From: Anaerolineae bacterium
GTDB taxonomy: Bacteria > Chloroflexota > Anaerolineae > Aggregatilineales > UBA2796
Assembly (NCBI GenBank): GCA_019637615.1
Contig: JAHBVJ010000002.1
Coordinates: 248,001-312,000, forward strand
Direction of reading: 5' to 3'
Length of the DNA: 64,000 nucleotides
Positions 35,636-43,530 of the stretch are shown in pieces (positions within the stretch are counted from its first letter, which is position 1; each line of letters opens with the position of its first letter). A program made the translations under genes and the position numbers. The notes beneath the pieces were generated by a model, which worked only from the letters and a program-made list of their open reading frames with translations, searched no databases and had not been told where the DNA came from.

Positions 35636-37167
35636 TACAACTTCACCTGTTTTGTATGCAATCCCGTCGCGCCGTCTGGCTTCTGGGCTTGCACACGCTC
35701 AATTTGCGGTTGATCTTCGCCGTCAACGGCACGTACTGTCACATTGATGTCGATGCTGGCGGGGATGTCAGCGCGCCATTGTACCCACGTTTGCTTGGCT
35801 AGGGGCGGCGCGTTCAGTGTAGCAGGCTGCCATTCGCCATCATTGATCTTGACCTCGACCTTGCTGATGCTACGCGTTCCTGCAAACGCCACGCCAGCCG
35901 CCACCGCGCCGCCGTCAGCAGCTTGGATCGTGTCGATCCGGCTCATCGTCTTGACGACGGGATTCGCCGTCCAGCCCTGCTCCTCCCAGATCGCAACATA
36001 GTGATGATCGATCACCTCGATCCGATCCAGCCATTTCAGGCTCTTGAACCCGTACAGCCCGATCATCTCCACGCGGACGGGCGCGCCATGCACAGGCGGC
36101 AGCGTCTGACCGTTCATCGCATACGCGATCAAGCCGTGCTCAAGGCCATAATCCAGCGCGATGCTCTCGCTGTAGCCATCGCGCCCATAAAACACCACTT
36201 CCACCGCGCCATCTTGCAATCCGGCCTTATCCAGCAGCGTTTTGAGTGGCACACCGGACATCAACGCCGTGCTGATCATGTTGCCACCCACCGGATTACT
36301 GATGCACTGCCGCGTCAGCAATTCGTCGGTGCGCGGCATGGCTTGCAGCTCGTCCAAGGACAAGGTGAATGGATTACGCACAAGACCGTCCACCGTTAGC
36401 GACCAATCGACGGGCACATCAGGGATCGGCGTCGGGAATTTCCGCATCTCGTAGAAATTCTCTACCGGCGTGATCTCCGGCGATAGCTCCGCGATGTCGA
36501 AACCCGCCACACGCGCCGATGGTGGTGTGAAATCAAACAGCTTGCGGATCGTCTGCGCTTGCGCCACCTTCATCTCGGAGATCACCGTCGGAATGCCCTT
36601 GATCACGCTGACAGCCAAGCCGCCGAGCGAAAAAATCGCCAGCCGTTGTAGCACTTGTCGCCGCCCGATATTGACGCGCTCTTGCACGGTATCCCGCCGT
36701 GCCATCAGCTCGATCAGCAAGCCCGTCAGCAGCAGCGGTTGCGTTTCGATCACGCTCAGGCCGAACACCACCTGCACGATCAGCGGCATGGCGATACACG
36801 CCGCCAGCATCGCCACGCCCCGCAGACGTTCGCCCCAGCGGGCAATGATGGCGCGGTAAATCAACCCGTCGATCAGGCCAAGGCAAGCGATCAGCATGAC
36901 GCCGCCCAGAATTGCCGAGGCCAGCGAATACGGGCCGAGCCAATTTATCAACGTCAGGGCGATGTTAGCGTCACTCGTCTCGATGATGTAATTCGCCACA
37001 CTGAGCGGTGGATAGGTGAGACCGAACAGGAGATGCAAGGGCAGCAGCGCGGCGAGAATGATGATGACTGCTGCCCCACCCGCTAAGGCTGATCCGATCC
37101 ATAGGGGGGCATTGAAACTTGGCCGTTTGACTGGTCTACCTGAGCGCCTAAATTGGGAAATCCGCAT
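35635..37167 (-). CDS. Membrane-anchored sulfite-oxidase-family molybdopterin oxidoreductase
   Basis: The protein has about 510 residues. Roughly the first 190 form about five hydrophobic helices; they are followed by RRQVLQRLAIFSLGG, which resembles a twin-arginine-like element before another helix. The sulfite-oxidase-type molybdopterin domain follows, with FYEMRKFPTPIPDV, WSLTVDGLVRNPFTLSLDEL and the cofactor-ligand cysteine 288 in RQCISNPVGG. The C-terminal Mo-co dimerisation-like beta domain starts near 420. The catalytic domain should face outwards. The electron donor is unknown; the CISNPVGG form differs from true sulfite oxidases (CxGNRR). I use ATG 37167 rather than GTG 37215. It is coupled to the PHP gene. 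Confidence 0.88.
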   Translation of the reverse strand: MRISQFRRSGRPVKRPSFNAPLWIGSALAGGAAVIIILAALLPLHLLFGLTYPPLSVANYIIETSDANIALTLINWLGPYSLASAILGGVMLIACLGLIDGLIYRAIIARWGERLRGVAMLAACIAMPLIVQVVFGLSVIETQPLLLTGLLIELMARRDTVQERVNIGRRQVLQRLAIFSLGGLAVSVIKGIPTVISEMKVAQAQTIRKLFDFTPPSARVAGFDIAELSPEITPVENFYEMRKFPTPIPDVPVDWSLTVDGLVRNPFTLSLDELQAMPRTDELLTRQCISNPVGGNMISTALMSGVPLKTLLDKAGLQDGAVEVVFYGRDGYSESIALDYGLEHGLIAYAMNGQTLPPVHGAPVRVEMIGLYGFKSLKWLDRIEVIDHHYVAIWEEQGWTANPVVKTMSRIDTIQAADGGAVAAGVAFAGTRSISKVEVKINDGEWQPATLNAPPLAKQTWVQWRADIPASIDINVTVRAVDGEDQPQIERVQAQKPDGATGLHTKQVKL

Positions 37168-37271
37168 GACTACTACAGTGCCTTGTTCAGGGTAAGCCGG
37201 ATAAGATCGTTGCACTGCCCATCAATCCGATCTTACAGCAATCACCAGAAGGGCAGCATAACTATTCGTGC

Positions 37272-37682
37272 TTACCGAACTTTAGCAACTTCCAGCCATT
37301 CATACAAAGCGCTTTTGGCACGTTGGCGCAAAGCAAGGTTCAGGCTCAGGTGTCCCGTCGCGTCTGCCACGATGGTCAAGCGCATCAACAGGTCGTCCTC
37401 AGCACTGAGACCGAGCGCCACATACGCTTGCCCAGTCCCGACTTGGCGCGTCGTGTGCAAGCCTTCGACGACCGTCAGCCGACTAAGCGTGCGGACGAGG
37501 TCTTCATAGCGCGGACGCAGCGCGATCTCCAGCGGGCCATAGCTGGCGGAGATCGTCACGTAAATGCCTTCCCGCCGTAGCGCTAATCTCGGCTGATCAT
37601 CGTCCTCAGCATTTAGAAAAAATTCTAAGCTGTCTGATTCCGGGTTATTTCGGTGGGTATCAAGGGATTGGAAGTTGCGCAT
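37272..37682 (-). CDS. Hypothetical soluble protein
   Basis: I do not recognise this 136-residue protein. It is acidic at the N-terminus and predicted to be mostly beta strands followed by a C-terminal helix (LNLALRQRAKSALYEWLEV). It has no signal peptide or membrane helix. Upstream on the minus strand are TATAAT (complement of 37720-37725) and TTGTGA (complement of 37741-37746), 15 bases apart. The coding bias and the presence of promoter elements support a real gene. Confidence 0.65.
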   Translation of the reverse strand: MRNFQSLDTHRNNPESDSLEFFLNAEDDDQPRLALRREGIYVTISASYGPLEIALRPRYEDLVRTLSRLTVVEGLHTTRQVGTGQAYVALGLSAEDDLLMRLTIVADATGHLSLNLALRQRAKSALYEWLEVAKVR

Positions 37683-37740
37683 CGTACAGGAACTCCAACT
37701 GCGGAAGATAATGTTGTGAATTATAGCGCAAAGTCAGCCA

Positions 37741-37763
37741 TCACAATCATCTTTACATTGTGA
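37741..37763. promoter_or_regulatory. Inverted repeat overlapping the -35 region
   Basis: TCACAAT (37741-37747) and ATTGTGA (37757-37763) are perfect arms with a 9-base centre. One arm covers the proposed -35 box of the minus-strand hypothetical gene, so it could be an operator. Confidence 0.4.
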
Positions 37764-37941
37764 AATTTATCTCATTGCGCGTGGGAGGCATGATTCGCTA
37801 GGCATTTTCCCAAGCGTGTTAAGTCAGCGTCGGGAAGCCTTAACCTGAAGATCAACGGGCTTAATCGGGTTATCGTCTACTGTAGCCATGAACTTTTATC
37901 CCAATCAATTTTCGTTGTTAATCCTCCTTGCGCTTAAGGCA

Positions 37942-37971
37942 GATCAACCCGGTGGCAACATCGGGTTGATC
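37942..37971 (-). terminator. Hairpin after the sucrase/ferredoxin-like gene
   Basis: GATCAACCCG (37942-37951) and CGGGTTGATC (37962-37971) form a perfect 10-bp stem with a 10-base loop just beyond the stop. No U-tract. Confidence 0.6.
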
Positions 37972-37985
37972 GTCTCAGCGACACG

Positions 37986-38906
37986 TCAGTCTACTAACGA
38001 AAACTGCGGCACGCGCACGCCGGAAGTATCCGTCGAATTCTTGAATGTCAGGAATTCGGATTGAGTTTCCCGCACGGTCACCGTGTGCGGCGTGCCATGT
38101 ACCGCGAACACAATCCGCCACTGCTTCTCGCCCACTGCCTCACTGCTCACGAAACGAAGCGTATCGATGCCCGTAAATCCGGTTTGCTGCCGGATGAAGT
38201 GTTCTGCCGCTTGCACATGCTCAGGATACGCACCCCGCCCGCGCAGATATTTGGCGAGTAATTGACCTTGGCGATACGACTCGACAAATTCAGCCGCCGC
38301 GCTTGGATCCATCCGCCCGTAGCAAATCCCCGCTGGCAAAAATACGCCCGTCCCTGCGAAGCGATGCCCACCGATGTGCGAGGTCGTCCATACCGTGTGC
38401 TGCAATCCGATGCTTGCCAGATACGTGCTCATCGCCTCGTAGATCGGGAGGCCGGATCGGGCGCAGCAGCGATCCCGTTTGCCGTTCGCACAAATCAGAT
38501 ATAACGGCTCATCGCTCAGGTTAGCGGCATACTGCGGATCGCCCGCCGCGACTTTCGTCAGGTCAATCTTGAGCAAGTCTTCATAGTCTGCTAACTGGAA
38601 TTTGTACAACAGCGGATCGACATCCCGCCCTAAGGCCACGAAGAACGAGTAACCCGGCGTTTTAGGGCGTTCCTTGCCCACGCGGATCAACTGCATTCGT
38701 GATTGCGGCACTGCCTTGAGCGCCGCTGCCAGATGCGCTCGAACCGCGTCGGGCAGTTGGACTTCGGCGAACGCTTCCACGCCAAAAACCTGATCGGTTT
38801 CCAATACGAACCACACATCGACGCGGCTCGCTGTCGCCATCAAGGGTTCGCCAACCTGCATAGACATTTCCGCGCAAAGGATCGGCGCGGTGGATGATTC
38901 ACTCAT
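37986..38906 (-). CDS. Sucrase/ferredoxin-like family protein
   Basis: The 306-residue protein matches the sucrase/ferredoxin-like family, thioredoxin-fold proteins thought to bind a [2Fe-2S] cluster. Visible signatures are ICANGKRDRCCARSGLP (three cysteines) and HTVWTTSHIGGHRFAGTGVFLP with the two histidines, plus an N-terminal cysteine (PILCAEMS). The middle FFVALGRD and YLICANG elements also fit. AGGAAGG lies upstream of ATG 38906. In actinobacteria and plants these proteins have no settled role; redox or iron handling is possible. A 790-base gene-poor region lies upstream. Confidence 0.88.
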   Translation of the reverse strand: MSESSTAPILCAEMSMQVGEPLMATASRVDVWFVLETDQVFGVEAFAEVQLPDAVRAHLAAALKAVPQSRMQLIRVGKERPKTPGYSFFVALGRDVDPLLYKFQLADYEDLLKIDLTKVAAGDPQYAANLSDEPLYLICANGKRDRCCARSGLPIYEAMSTYLASIGLQHTVWTTSHIGGHRFAGTGVFLPAGICYGRMDPSAAAEFVESYRQGQLLAKYLRGRGAYPEHVQAAEHFIRQQTGFTGIDTLRFVSSEAVGEKQWRIVFAVHGTPHTVTVRETQSEFLTFKNSTDTSGVRVPQFSLVD

Positions 38907-39094
38907 GCATCAGCCTTCCTGATCGAAGTATCTGCGATTGCCATAATGCTATCGTGCCTGTGTGCATTCGTGCAGTGTCAGTCGGCCTGACTGCTTGATC
39001 GCACATAAATTCAGAATTGTTATAAGCATCCGAACAGCCAGCTTCGTGATTTATACTAAAGACAATTTCCTAACAATTAAATATCGTTCTGCTA

Positions 39095-39123
39095 TTGATA
39101 ATACGTTCCATATCCACTATACT
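39095..39123 (+). promoter_or_regulatory. Strong sigma70-type promoter in the gene-poor region
   Basis: TTGATA (39095-39100) and TATACT (39118-39123) have an ideal 17-base spacer. About 30 bases downstream comes AAGGAGG, yet no normal gene follows. Confidence 0.65.
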
Positions 39124-39167
39124 TACCAATATGGATGAGTGACTCCTATCCTCAAGGAGGCGTCTCC

Positions 39168-39176
39168 ATGCTCTGA
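39168..39176 (+). CDS. Two-codon minimal ORF (ATG CTC TGA) behind a perfect ribosome binding site
   Basis: AAGGAGG (39154-39160) precedes ATG 39168 by 7 bases, but the frame stops after two codons. Its TGA overlaps the ATG of a 19-codon ORF (TGATG). Minimal ORFs of this kind can act as ribosome traps or re-initiation controls; function is unproven. Confidence 0.35.
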   Translation: ML

Positions 39177-39235
39177 TGTCTATGCACACCATCGAGCGTC
39201 GGTTCCCGCTGATTTCTGTTGTTAGGCATCCTTGA
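39176..39235 (+). CDS. 19-codon ORF overlapping the minimal ORF
   Basis: It reads MSMHTIERRFPLISVVRHP and would be reached by translational re-initiation through the TGATG overlap. There are no homologues that I know. It may be a leader peptide without its gene or a small-RNA region. Confidence 0.3.
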   Translation: MSMHTIERRFPLISVVRHP

Positions 39236-39398
39236 CCAACATCACCCGACACTGCTGCGTGGGCAGCCGCATCAACCCATGAGGATATGGTTGCGCTGTG
39301 AGTACCTTACCAACTTCATAAAGAGCACCAATTCACCGGCTAGTGAATGTGTTGAAAACGTCCCTGCATCTTACTGACAACGGGATCGGGTCTGAGAA

Positions 39399-39430
39399 CT
39401 TGTCTTCACTTAGCACTAAGGACTAAGCAC
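39399..39430. repeat. Direct repeat, left copy, with AGCACTAAGGACTAAGCAC core
   Basis: It matches 39595-39626 with two mismatches. The same core word family occurs near 43490-43522, 55058-55121 and 60411-60435. Confidence 0.75.
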
Positions 39431-39439
39431 TTTCCTTGT

Positions 39440-39550
39440 AGCCCTGTTAACCCTGTTATTAGCCCTGTTCCTATTGGTTCAGAATGGCTCATCTTAGCGT
39501 AAAATTGGGTGCGCTCTGATTTTTCCCTGTTAAACAGGGTTAACAGGGCT
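39440..39550. repeat. 18-bp perfect inverted repeat pair
   Basis: AGCCCTGTTAACCCTGTT (39440-39457) is the exact reverse complement of 39533-39550. A second CCCTGTT word follows the left arm and a CCCTGTTAAACAGGG hairpin touches the right arm. The pair is bracketed by the direct repeats at 39399 and 39595. Confidence 0.8.
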
Positions 39551-39594
39551 GCTCTCTGGTTCGCTTTACAGAGAACAAGATCAGGGCATGAGGG

Positions 39595-39626
39595 CTTGTC
39601 TTTACTTAGCACTCAGGACTAAGCAC
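39595..39626. repeat. Direct repeat, right copy
   Basis: Second copy of the repeat at 39399-39430, here with an additional AAGCACT word after it. Confidence 0.75.
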
Positions 39627-39697
39627 TAAGCACTTTTTCCTCAACGATCCCGCTCTGAGCAGCCAACGGGATCATTGGAGGGAGCATCTTCCTGCCG

Positions 39698-40801
39698 CTA
39701 GGGGATCGAGCCTTCTGCGCCTCGCCGTGCGGGGGTTGGATTGGGGGGTGAGCGCTTCCTGCCCCGCGTCCATTTCGCCCATGTGCCAGCGATGCCCTGT
39801 GGGAACAGCATCACCACCACGATGAACGCGACGCCAAGGATCAGGTTCCACGAGTCGCTCAGGTTGACTTCCAAGTCACCGATGTTGAATGGGCTGCGCA
39901 GCAAGCGGTCGCTCATATGCAATGCCGTCGCGCCGATGATCGGCCCGCTGAACGTGCCTGCCCCGCCGATGATCGTCATCAGCAGCGGATCGACGGTATA
40001 GCTCACCGCCAGCACTTCCGGCCCCACCTTCTTCTTGAGGATGATCTGGAACATGCCCGCTGTACCTGCCAGTACCGCCGCCATGATGATCGCCACCAGC
40101 TTGAAGCGCAGTGTATGATAGCCAATCGCGCTGGCACGTTCCTCGTTCTCGCGGATCGCCAGTAGCACCGCGCCCGTCGGGGAAGTCATCAATCGCCGGA
40201 TGAACACAAAGGTCAGGAAGCAAAAGATCAGTGTGATGTAATACACGCTCAACCGACTCTGACTCGGATCGAGCCACGCGGGCAGCGTCTGGATCGAGAA
40301 CCCATCTTCGGCGTTAGTGGCGGGCAAGCGCGAGAAGTAGATGTAGAAGGCTTCTGCCACCGCCAGCGTGAACATGGTGAAGTACACGCCACGCAAGCGC
40401 AGCGACACAAGGCCAACAATCAAACCAAGCACCGCGCACACGGCTAATCCGAGCGCCAGCCCGACGATCCAGCCCGTGCCCTCGCCCAGTCCGGCGCGTT
40501 CCAGCATGATGCCCATCAAGTAGCCGCCCATGCCGAAGAACAGCGCGTGCCCGAACGAGATCACGCCCGTAAAGCCGAACAACAGGTTATAGCTCATCGC
40601 CAGAATGCACAGGATGAACACTTCGCTGAACACCGATTGCCAGTACACCGACTGCCCGCGCTGCAAGAAGCGGTCGCCGCGCTGGATGCCCAACGCGCCA
40701 TCGCCTGTCACTGCCGTCACGATGAACGGGAACGCCACCAAGCTAACGAGGATCAAGATCAACAACCAGTTCGAGCGCAGTGTCCGCATCCAATACGTCA
40801 T
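39698..40801 (-). CDS. livM: Branched-chain-type ABC transporter permease LivM
   Basis: The 367-residue inner-membrane permease has the LivM opening (SNWLLILILVSLVAFPFIV), the VYWQSVFSEVFILCILAMSYNLLFGFTGVISFGHA motif shared by LivM proteins, and the cytoplasmic EAA-like loop AIRENEERASAIGYHTLRFKLVA that docks on the ATPases. It is the last gene of the long minus-strand cluster. It is separated from livH by 112 bases containing a REP-like palindrome, which could shield the upstream message. Liv-type importers take up branched-chain amino acids but also aromatic and short-chain acids. Confidence 0.93.
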   Translation of the reverse strand: MTYWMRTLRSNWLLILILVSLVAFPFIVTAVTGDGALGIQRGDRFLQRGQSVYWQSVFSEVFILCILAMSYNLLFGFTGVISFGHALFFGMGGYLMGIMLERAGLGEGTGWIVGLALGLAVCAVLGLIVGLVSLRLRGVYFTMFTLAVAEAFYIYFSRLPATNAEDGFSIQTLPAWLDPSQSRLSVYYITLIFCFLTFVFIRRLMTSPTGAVLLAIRENEERASAIGYHTLRFKLVAIIMAAVLAGTAGMFQIILKKKVGPEVLAVSYTVDPLLMTIIGGAGTFSGPIIGATALHMSDRLLRSPFNIGDLEVNLSDSWNLILGVAFIVVVMLFPQGIAGTWAKWTRGRKRSPPNPTPARRGAEGSIP

Positions 40802-40874
40802 ATCGCACTCATCCGCTGCTGTCGAAACGCCTGTTGTACCATGTATAGTCTCGTTAGAGACTTCGTAGGGTAAG

Positions 40875-40894
40875 CCCGACGTTTTAACGTCGGG
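40875..40894. repeat. REP-like palindrome between livH and livM
   Basis: CCCGACGTT and AACGTCGGG pair with a 2-base loop. The same CCCGACGTT word recurs at 57659 and 59416 in the repeat-rich region, so this is one of a dispersed family. Confidence 0.7.
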
Positions 40895-40913
40895 GGCTCT
40901 TGCGGAGTGCGCA

Positions 40914-41924
40914 TCATGTGCTCTCCTTCCCGAACAAACCGCCCGGTTTCAGCAGCAATACCAGCATCAGCAAAATCATCGGCGTGATGCTCTGCCACAC
41001 GGGCTGATTCAAGTATTTGATGGTGAACTGTGATACCACCGCCACCGCCAATCCGACCAGAATACTGCCAATCGCTGTGCCTTCGTAGCTGCCCAAGCCG
41101 CCGATCACCACCACCGCGATGGCGGGCAGGAGGTATAAGTTGCCTAAGCCAATCGAGATGCCCAAGAACGGCGCTGCAATTGCCCCGCCGAAGGTCGCCA
41201 CTGCGCATCCGAGCGTGAACACCAGCGTGAACACCAACCGCACGTTGATGCCGAGCGCCTCGACCATCGTACTGTCTTCCACGCCCGCGCGGATGATGAT
41301 GCCGAGCCGTGTCCGCTGCAACAGCAGGGCGATGCTCACGATCAGCAGCGCGCCGATGGCAATCACGAACAACCGATACACGCCGAACTGCTGCCCGACG
41401 AACTCGAACTTGGCACTCAGCAGCCCGAATGTGCTCGTCCAGCTATACGGCGTGGTCGTCCAGATCGCCTTGATCGCTTCGGTCAGCACAATCGACACGC
41501 CAAAGGTAAGCACAATCTGGAAAATCGGGCGGCTGTACAGCGGGCGCAGCAGTCCCCGCTCGAAGAACGCGCCGAGGACTGCGCCGACGACCACCGCCAC
41601 GAGGATTGCGGCGATAAACCGCAGTGTCGGGTCGGGGATCACGTTCAGGACGGCGGGTGAATGGAATGTCGCATAGCTCAAGTACGCGCCGAGCATGAAG
41701 AACGTCCCTTGTGCGAAGTTCAGCACGTCCATCAACCCGAACACGATGGACAAGCCCGATGCCACGAGGAACAGCAGCATCCCTTGCAGCAAGCCCGATA
41801 GCACCGTGATCGCGAAGCTGCCCGGATCGGGCGAGGTCACAAAGCTGAAGGCCAGCAGCACTACGACGATCAGGCCAGTAGTGGAATACGAGGTCAAGCG
41901 CGGTGTTTTCAGTGTTTTGATCAT
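40914..41924 (-). CDS. livH: Branched-chain-type ABC transporter permease LivH
   Basis: This 336-residue permease has the LivH signatures LLQGMLLFLVASGLSIVFGLMDVLNFAQGTFFMLGAYL and the C-terminal EAA-like loop EDSTMVEALGINVRLVFTLVF. Eight or so hydrophobic segments are visible. Its ATG overlaps the last codons of livF by 4 bases (ATGA), so it is translationally coupled to the ATPase. Together with LivM it forms the membrane pore of the importer. Confidence 0.93.
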   Translation of the reverse strand: MIKTLKTPRLTSYSTTGLIVVVLLAFSFVTSPDPGSFAITVLSGLLQGMLLFLVASGLSIVFGLMDVLNFAQGTFFMLGAYLSYATFHSPAVLNVIPDPTLRFIAAILVAVVVGAVLGAFFERGLLRPLYSRPIFQIVLTFGVSIVLTEAIKAIWTTTPYSWTSTFGLLSAKFEFVGQQFGVYRLFVIAIGALLIVSIALLLQRTRLGIIIRAGVEDSTMVEALGINVRLVFTLVFTLGCAVATFGGAIAAPFLGISIGLGNLYLLPAIAVVVIGGLGSYEGTAIGSILVGLAVAVVSQFTIKYLNQPVWQSITPMILLMLVLLLKPGGLFGKEST

Positions 41925-42625
41925 GCCGCCCCCAAATACCGGTGGATCAGCGCGGGGTCTTGTGTCAGACTCGCCATCTCGCCCGCGTGGACGCTGCGCC
42001 CCTCCTCGATGATCGTGTAGCGGTCGGCTAGGTGCCGCGCCACGATGAAATTCTGCTCAACCAGCAGTACGGTCGTCTGTTTCGCCAGCGTGCGGATCGC
42101 GTGCATCAGGCTTTCGATGATCACCGGCGCGAGTCCTTCGCTCGGCTCATCGATCAGCAGCAAGCGGTTCTCCGGCACCAGCGCCCGCGCAATCGCCAAC
42201 ATCTGCTGCTGTCCGCCGGAAAGCTGCCCGCCGGGGAGCGTATACAACCGTTTGAGGTCTGGGAACAAGTCGAAGATGAAGTCAATCCGCTTTTTCAGGT
42301 CGCCGCTGCTCCGCTCTGCGATCTCCAAATTCTCGCGCACGGTCAGCGCCTTGAAAATGGCGCGGTGTTCTGGCACAAAGCCGATGCCTAACCGCGCGAT
42401 GTCGTAGGGGCGCTTGCCGACCAGATTTTGCCCTTCAAACAAAATTTCGCCCCGGCGCGGCGCGGTCAGTCCCATAATGCTCTTGAGGGTGGTCGTTTTG
42501 CCCGCGCCGTTGCGCCCCAATAGCACGGTAATACTTTGCGCGGGGACAGCCACCGACACGCCCTGCAAGATGTAGAACTGTCCGATATAAGTGTGGATGT
42601 CGCGCACTTCAAGGATGTTGTTCAT
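41921..42625 (-). CDS. livF: Liv-type ABC transporter ATPase LivF
   Basis: The 234-residue ATPase has Walker A GRNGAGKTTTLK, the Q-loop, the ABC signature LSGGQQQMLAIARAL, Walker B LLLIDEPSEGLAPVI and the H-loop region LLVEQN. The GQLSGGQQQ form and short length are those of LivF rather than LivG. I take ATG 42625, with GAGGA just upstream, over an ATG three codons earlier. It works with LivG to energise the LivHM pore. Confidence 0.93.
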   Translation of the reverse strand: MNNILEVRDIHTYIGQFYILQGVSVAVPAQSITVLLGRNGAGKTTTLKSIMGLTAPRRGEILFEGQNLVGKRPYDIARLGIGFVPEHRAIFKALTVRENLEIAERSSGDLKKRIDFIFDLFPDLKRLYTLPGGQLSGGQQQMLAIARALVPENRLLLIDEPSEGLAPVIIESLMHAIRTLAKQTTVLLVEQNFIVARHLADRYTIIEEGRSVHAGEMASLTQDPALIHRYLGAA

Positions 42626-42664
42626 CGTCCTCATTCCAATAACGCGTTCGTGGCGCTGTCAGCC

Positions 42665-43435
42665 TCAAGGAGTCTTAAAATCGCCATACAATTCGCCCAG
42701 ATACGCGCTCTGCACAGTCTTATCGGCGCTCACCTCGCTCGGCGTGCCGTTCGCCAGCACCGCTCCCTGATGCATCACGGTGATGCTGTCCGAAATATTC
42801 ATCACCACGTTCATATTGTGCTCTACCAGCACGATGGTCTTGTTGCCGCGTCCATGTACGCTGCGGATCAGATCGATCAGTTCGGGTACTTGCTCGGTCG
42901 CCATGCCAGCGGTCGGTTCATCCAGCAGCAGCAATTCGGGGTCAGCCGCCAGCAAAATCGCCAATTCCAGCTTGCGTTTGCCGCCATGCGGCAGGTTCGC
43001 CGCCAATGTCAGTGTCTGGTCTTTCAGCCCGACCATCTCGATCACGGCGTGGGCGCGGTCAAGATAATGTTTGAACGAGTCCGCGCGCTGCCACAAACGG
43101 AAGCTGCCACCGCCCGTTGCCTGCACCGCCAACCGCACATTTTCCAGCGCGGTCAGGTTCGGGAACAGGTTCGTGATCTGGAACGAGCGCCCCATCTTCA
43201 GATGGGCGCGCCGATGCACCGACAACCGCGAGATGTCTTGCCCGTTGAAGATCACATGACCGCTGGTAGGCTGATATCTGCCCGTGATCAGGTTAAACAG
43301 CGTGGTTTTGCCCGCGCCGTTCGGCCCGATGATCGAGTGGATCGTGCCCCGTTCAACGTTCAGGCTGACGTCCGCCACCGCGACCAAGCCGCCGAACTCT
43401 TTGCGCAGATGCTGTGTTTCGAGGATCGCCGCCAT
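42665..43435 (-). CDS. livG: Liv-type ABC transporter ATPase LivG
   Basis: The 256-residue ATPase has Walker A GPNGAGKTTLFNLITG, the LivG-specific signature variant NLPHGGKRKLELAILLAADPELLLLDEPTAGM and the H-loop VEHNMNVV. Its ABC signature reads LPHGGKRKLE instead of LSGGQ, as is usual for this subfamily. The frame is open to 43507, but MAAILETQHLRKEFGG at 43435 is the ordinary LivG start. It lies 29 bases upstream of livF. Confidence 0.92.
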   Translation of the reverse strand: MAAILETQHLRKEFGGLVAVADVSLNVERGTIHSIIGPNGAGKTTLFNLITGRYQPTSGHVIFNGQDISRLSVHRRAHLKMGRSFQITNLFPNLTALENVRLAVQATGGGSFRLWQRADSFKHYLDRAHAVIEMVGLKDQTLTLAANLPHGGKRKLELAILLAADPELLLLDEPTAGMATEQVPELIDLIRSVHGRGNKTIVLVEHNMNVVMNISDSITVMHQGAVLANGTPSEVSADKTVQSAYLGELYGDFKTP

Positions 43436-43530
43436 AAAAATGCTTTCTTCTGTCTCACAAAATCTAAACGGCTGGGTGCTAGGCCGAATTTTCTCAGCAC
43501 GAAGCACCCAGCACGAAGCACTAACTTTGC

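Larger units (their letters stand above)
38907..39697. other. Gene-poor region with promoter, small ORFs and repeats
   Basis: No protein of ordinary length is supported. The region contains a good promoter and tiny ORFs (39095-39235), an ATTCAC/GTGAAT hairpin (39331-39348), and a repeat cassette (39399-39626) described separately. Confidence 0.6.
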
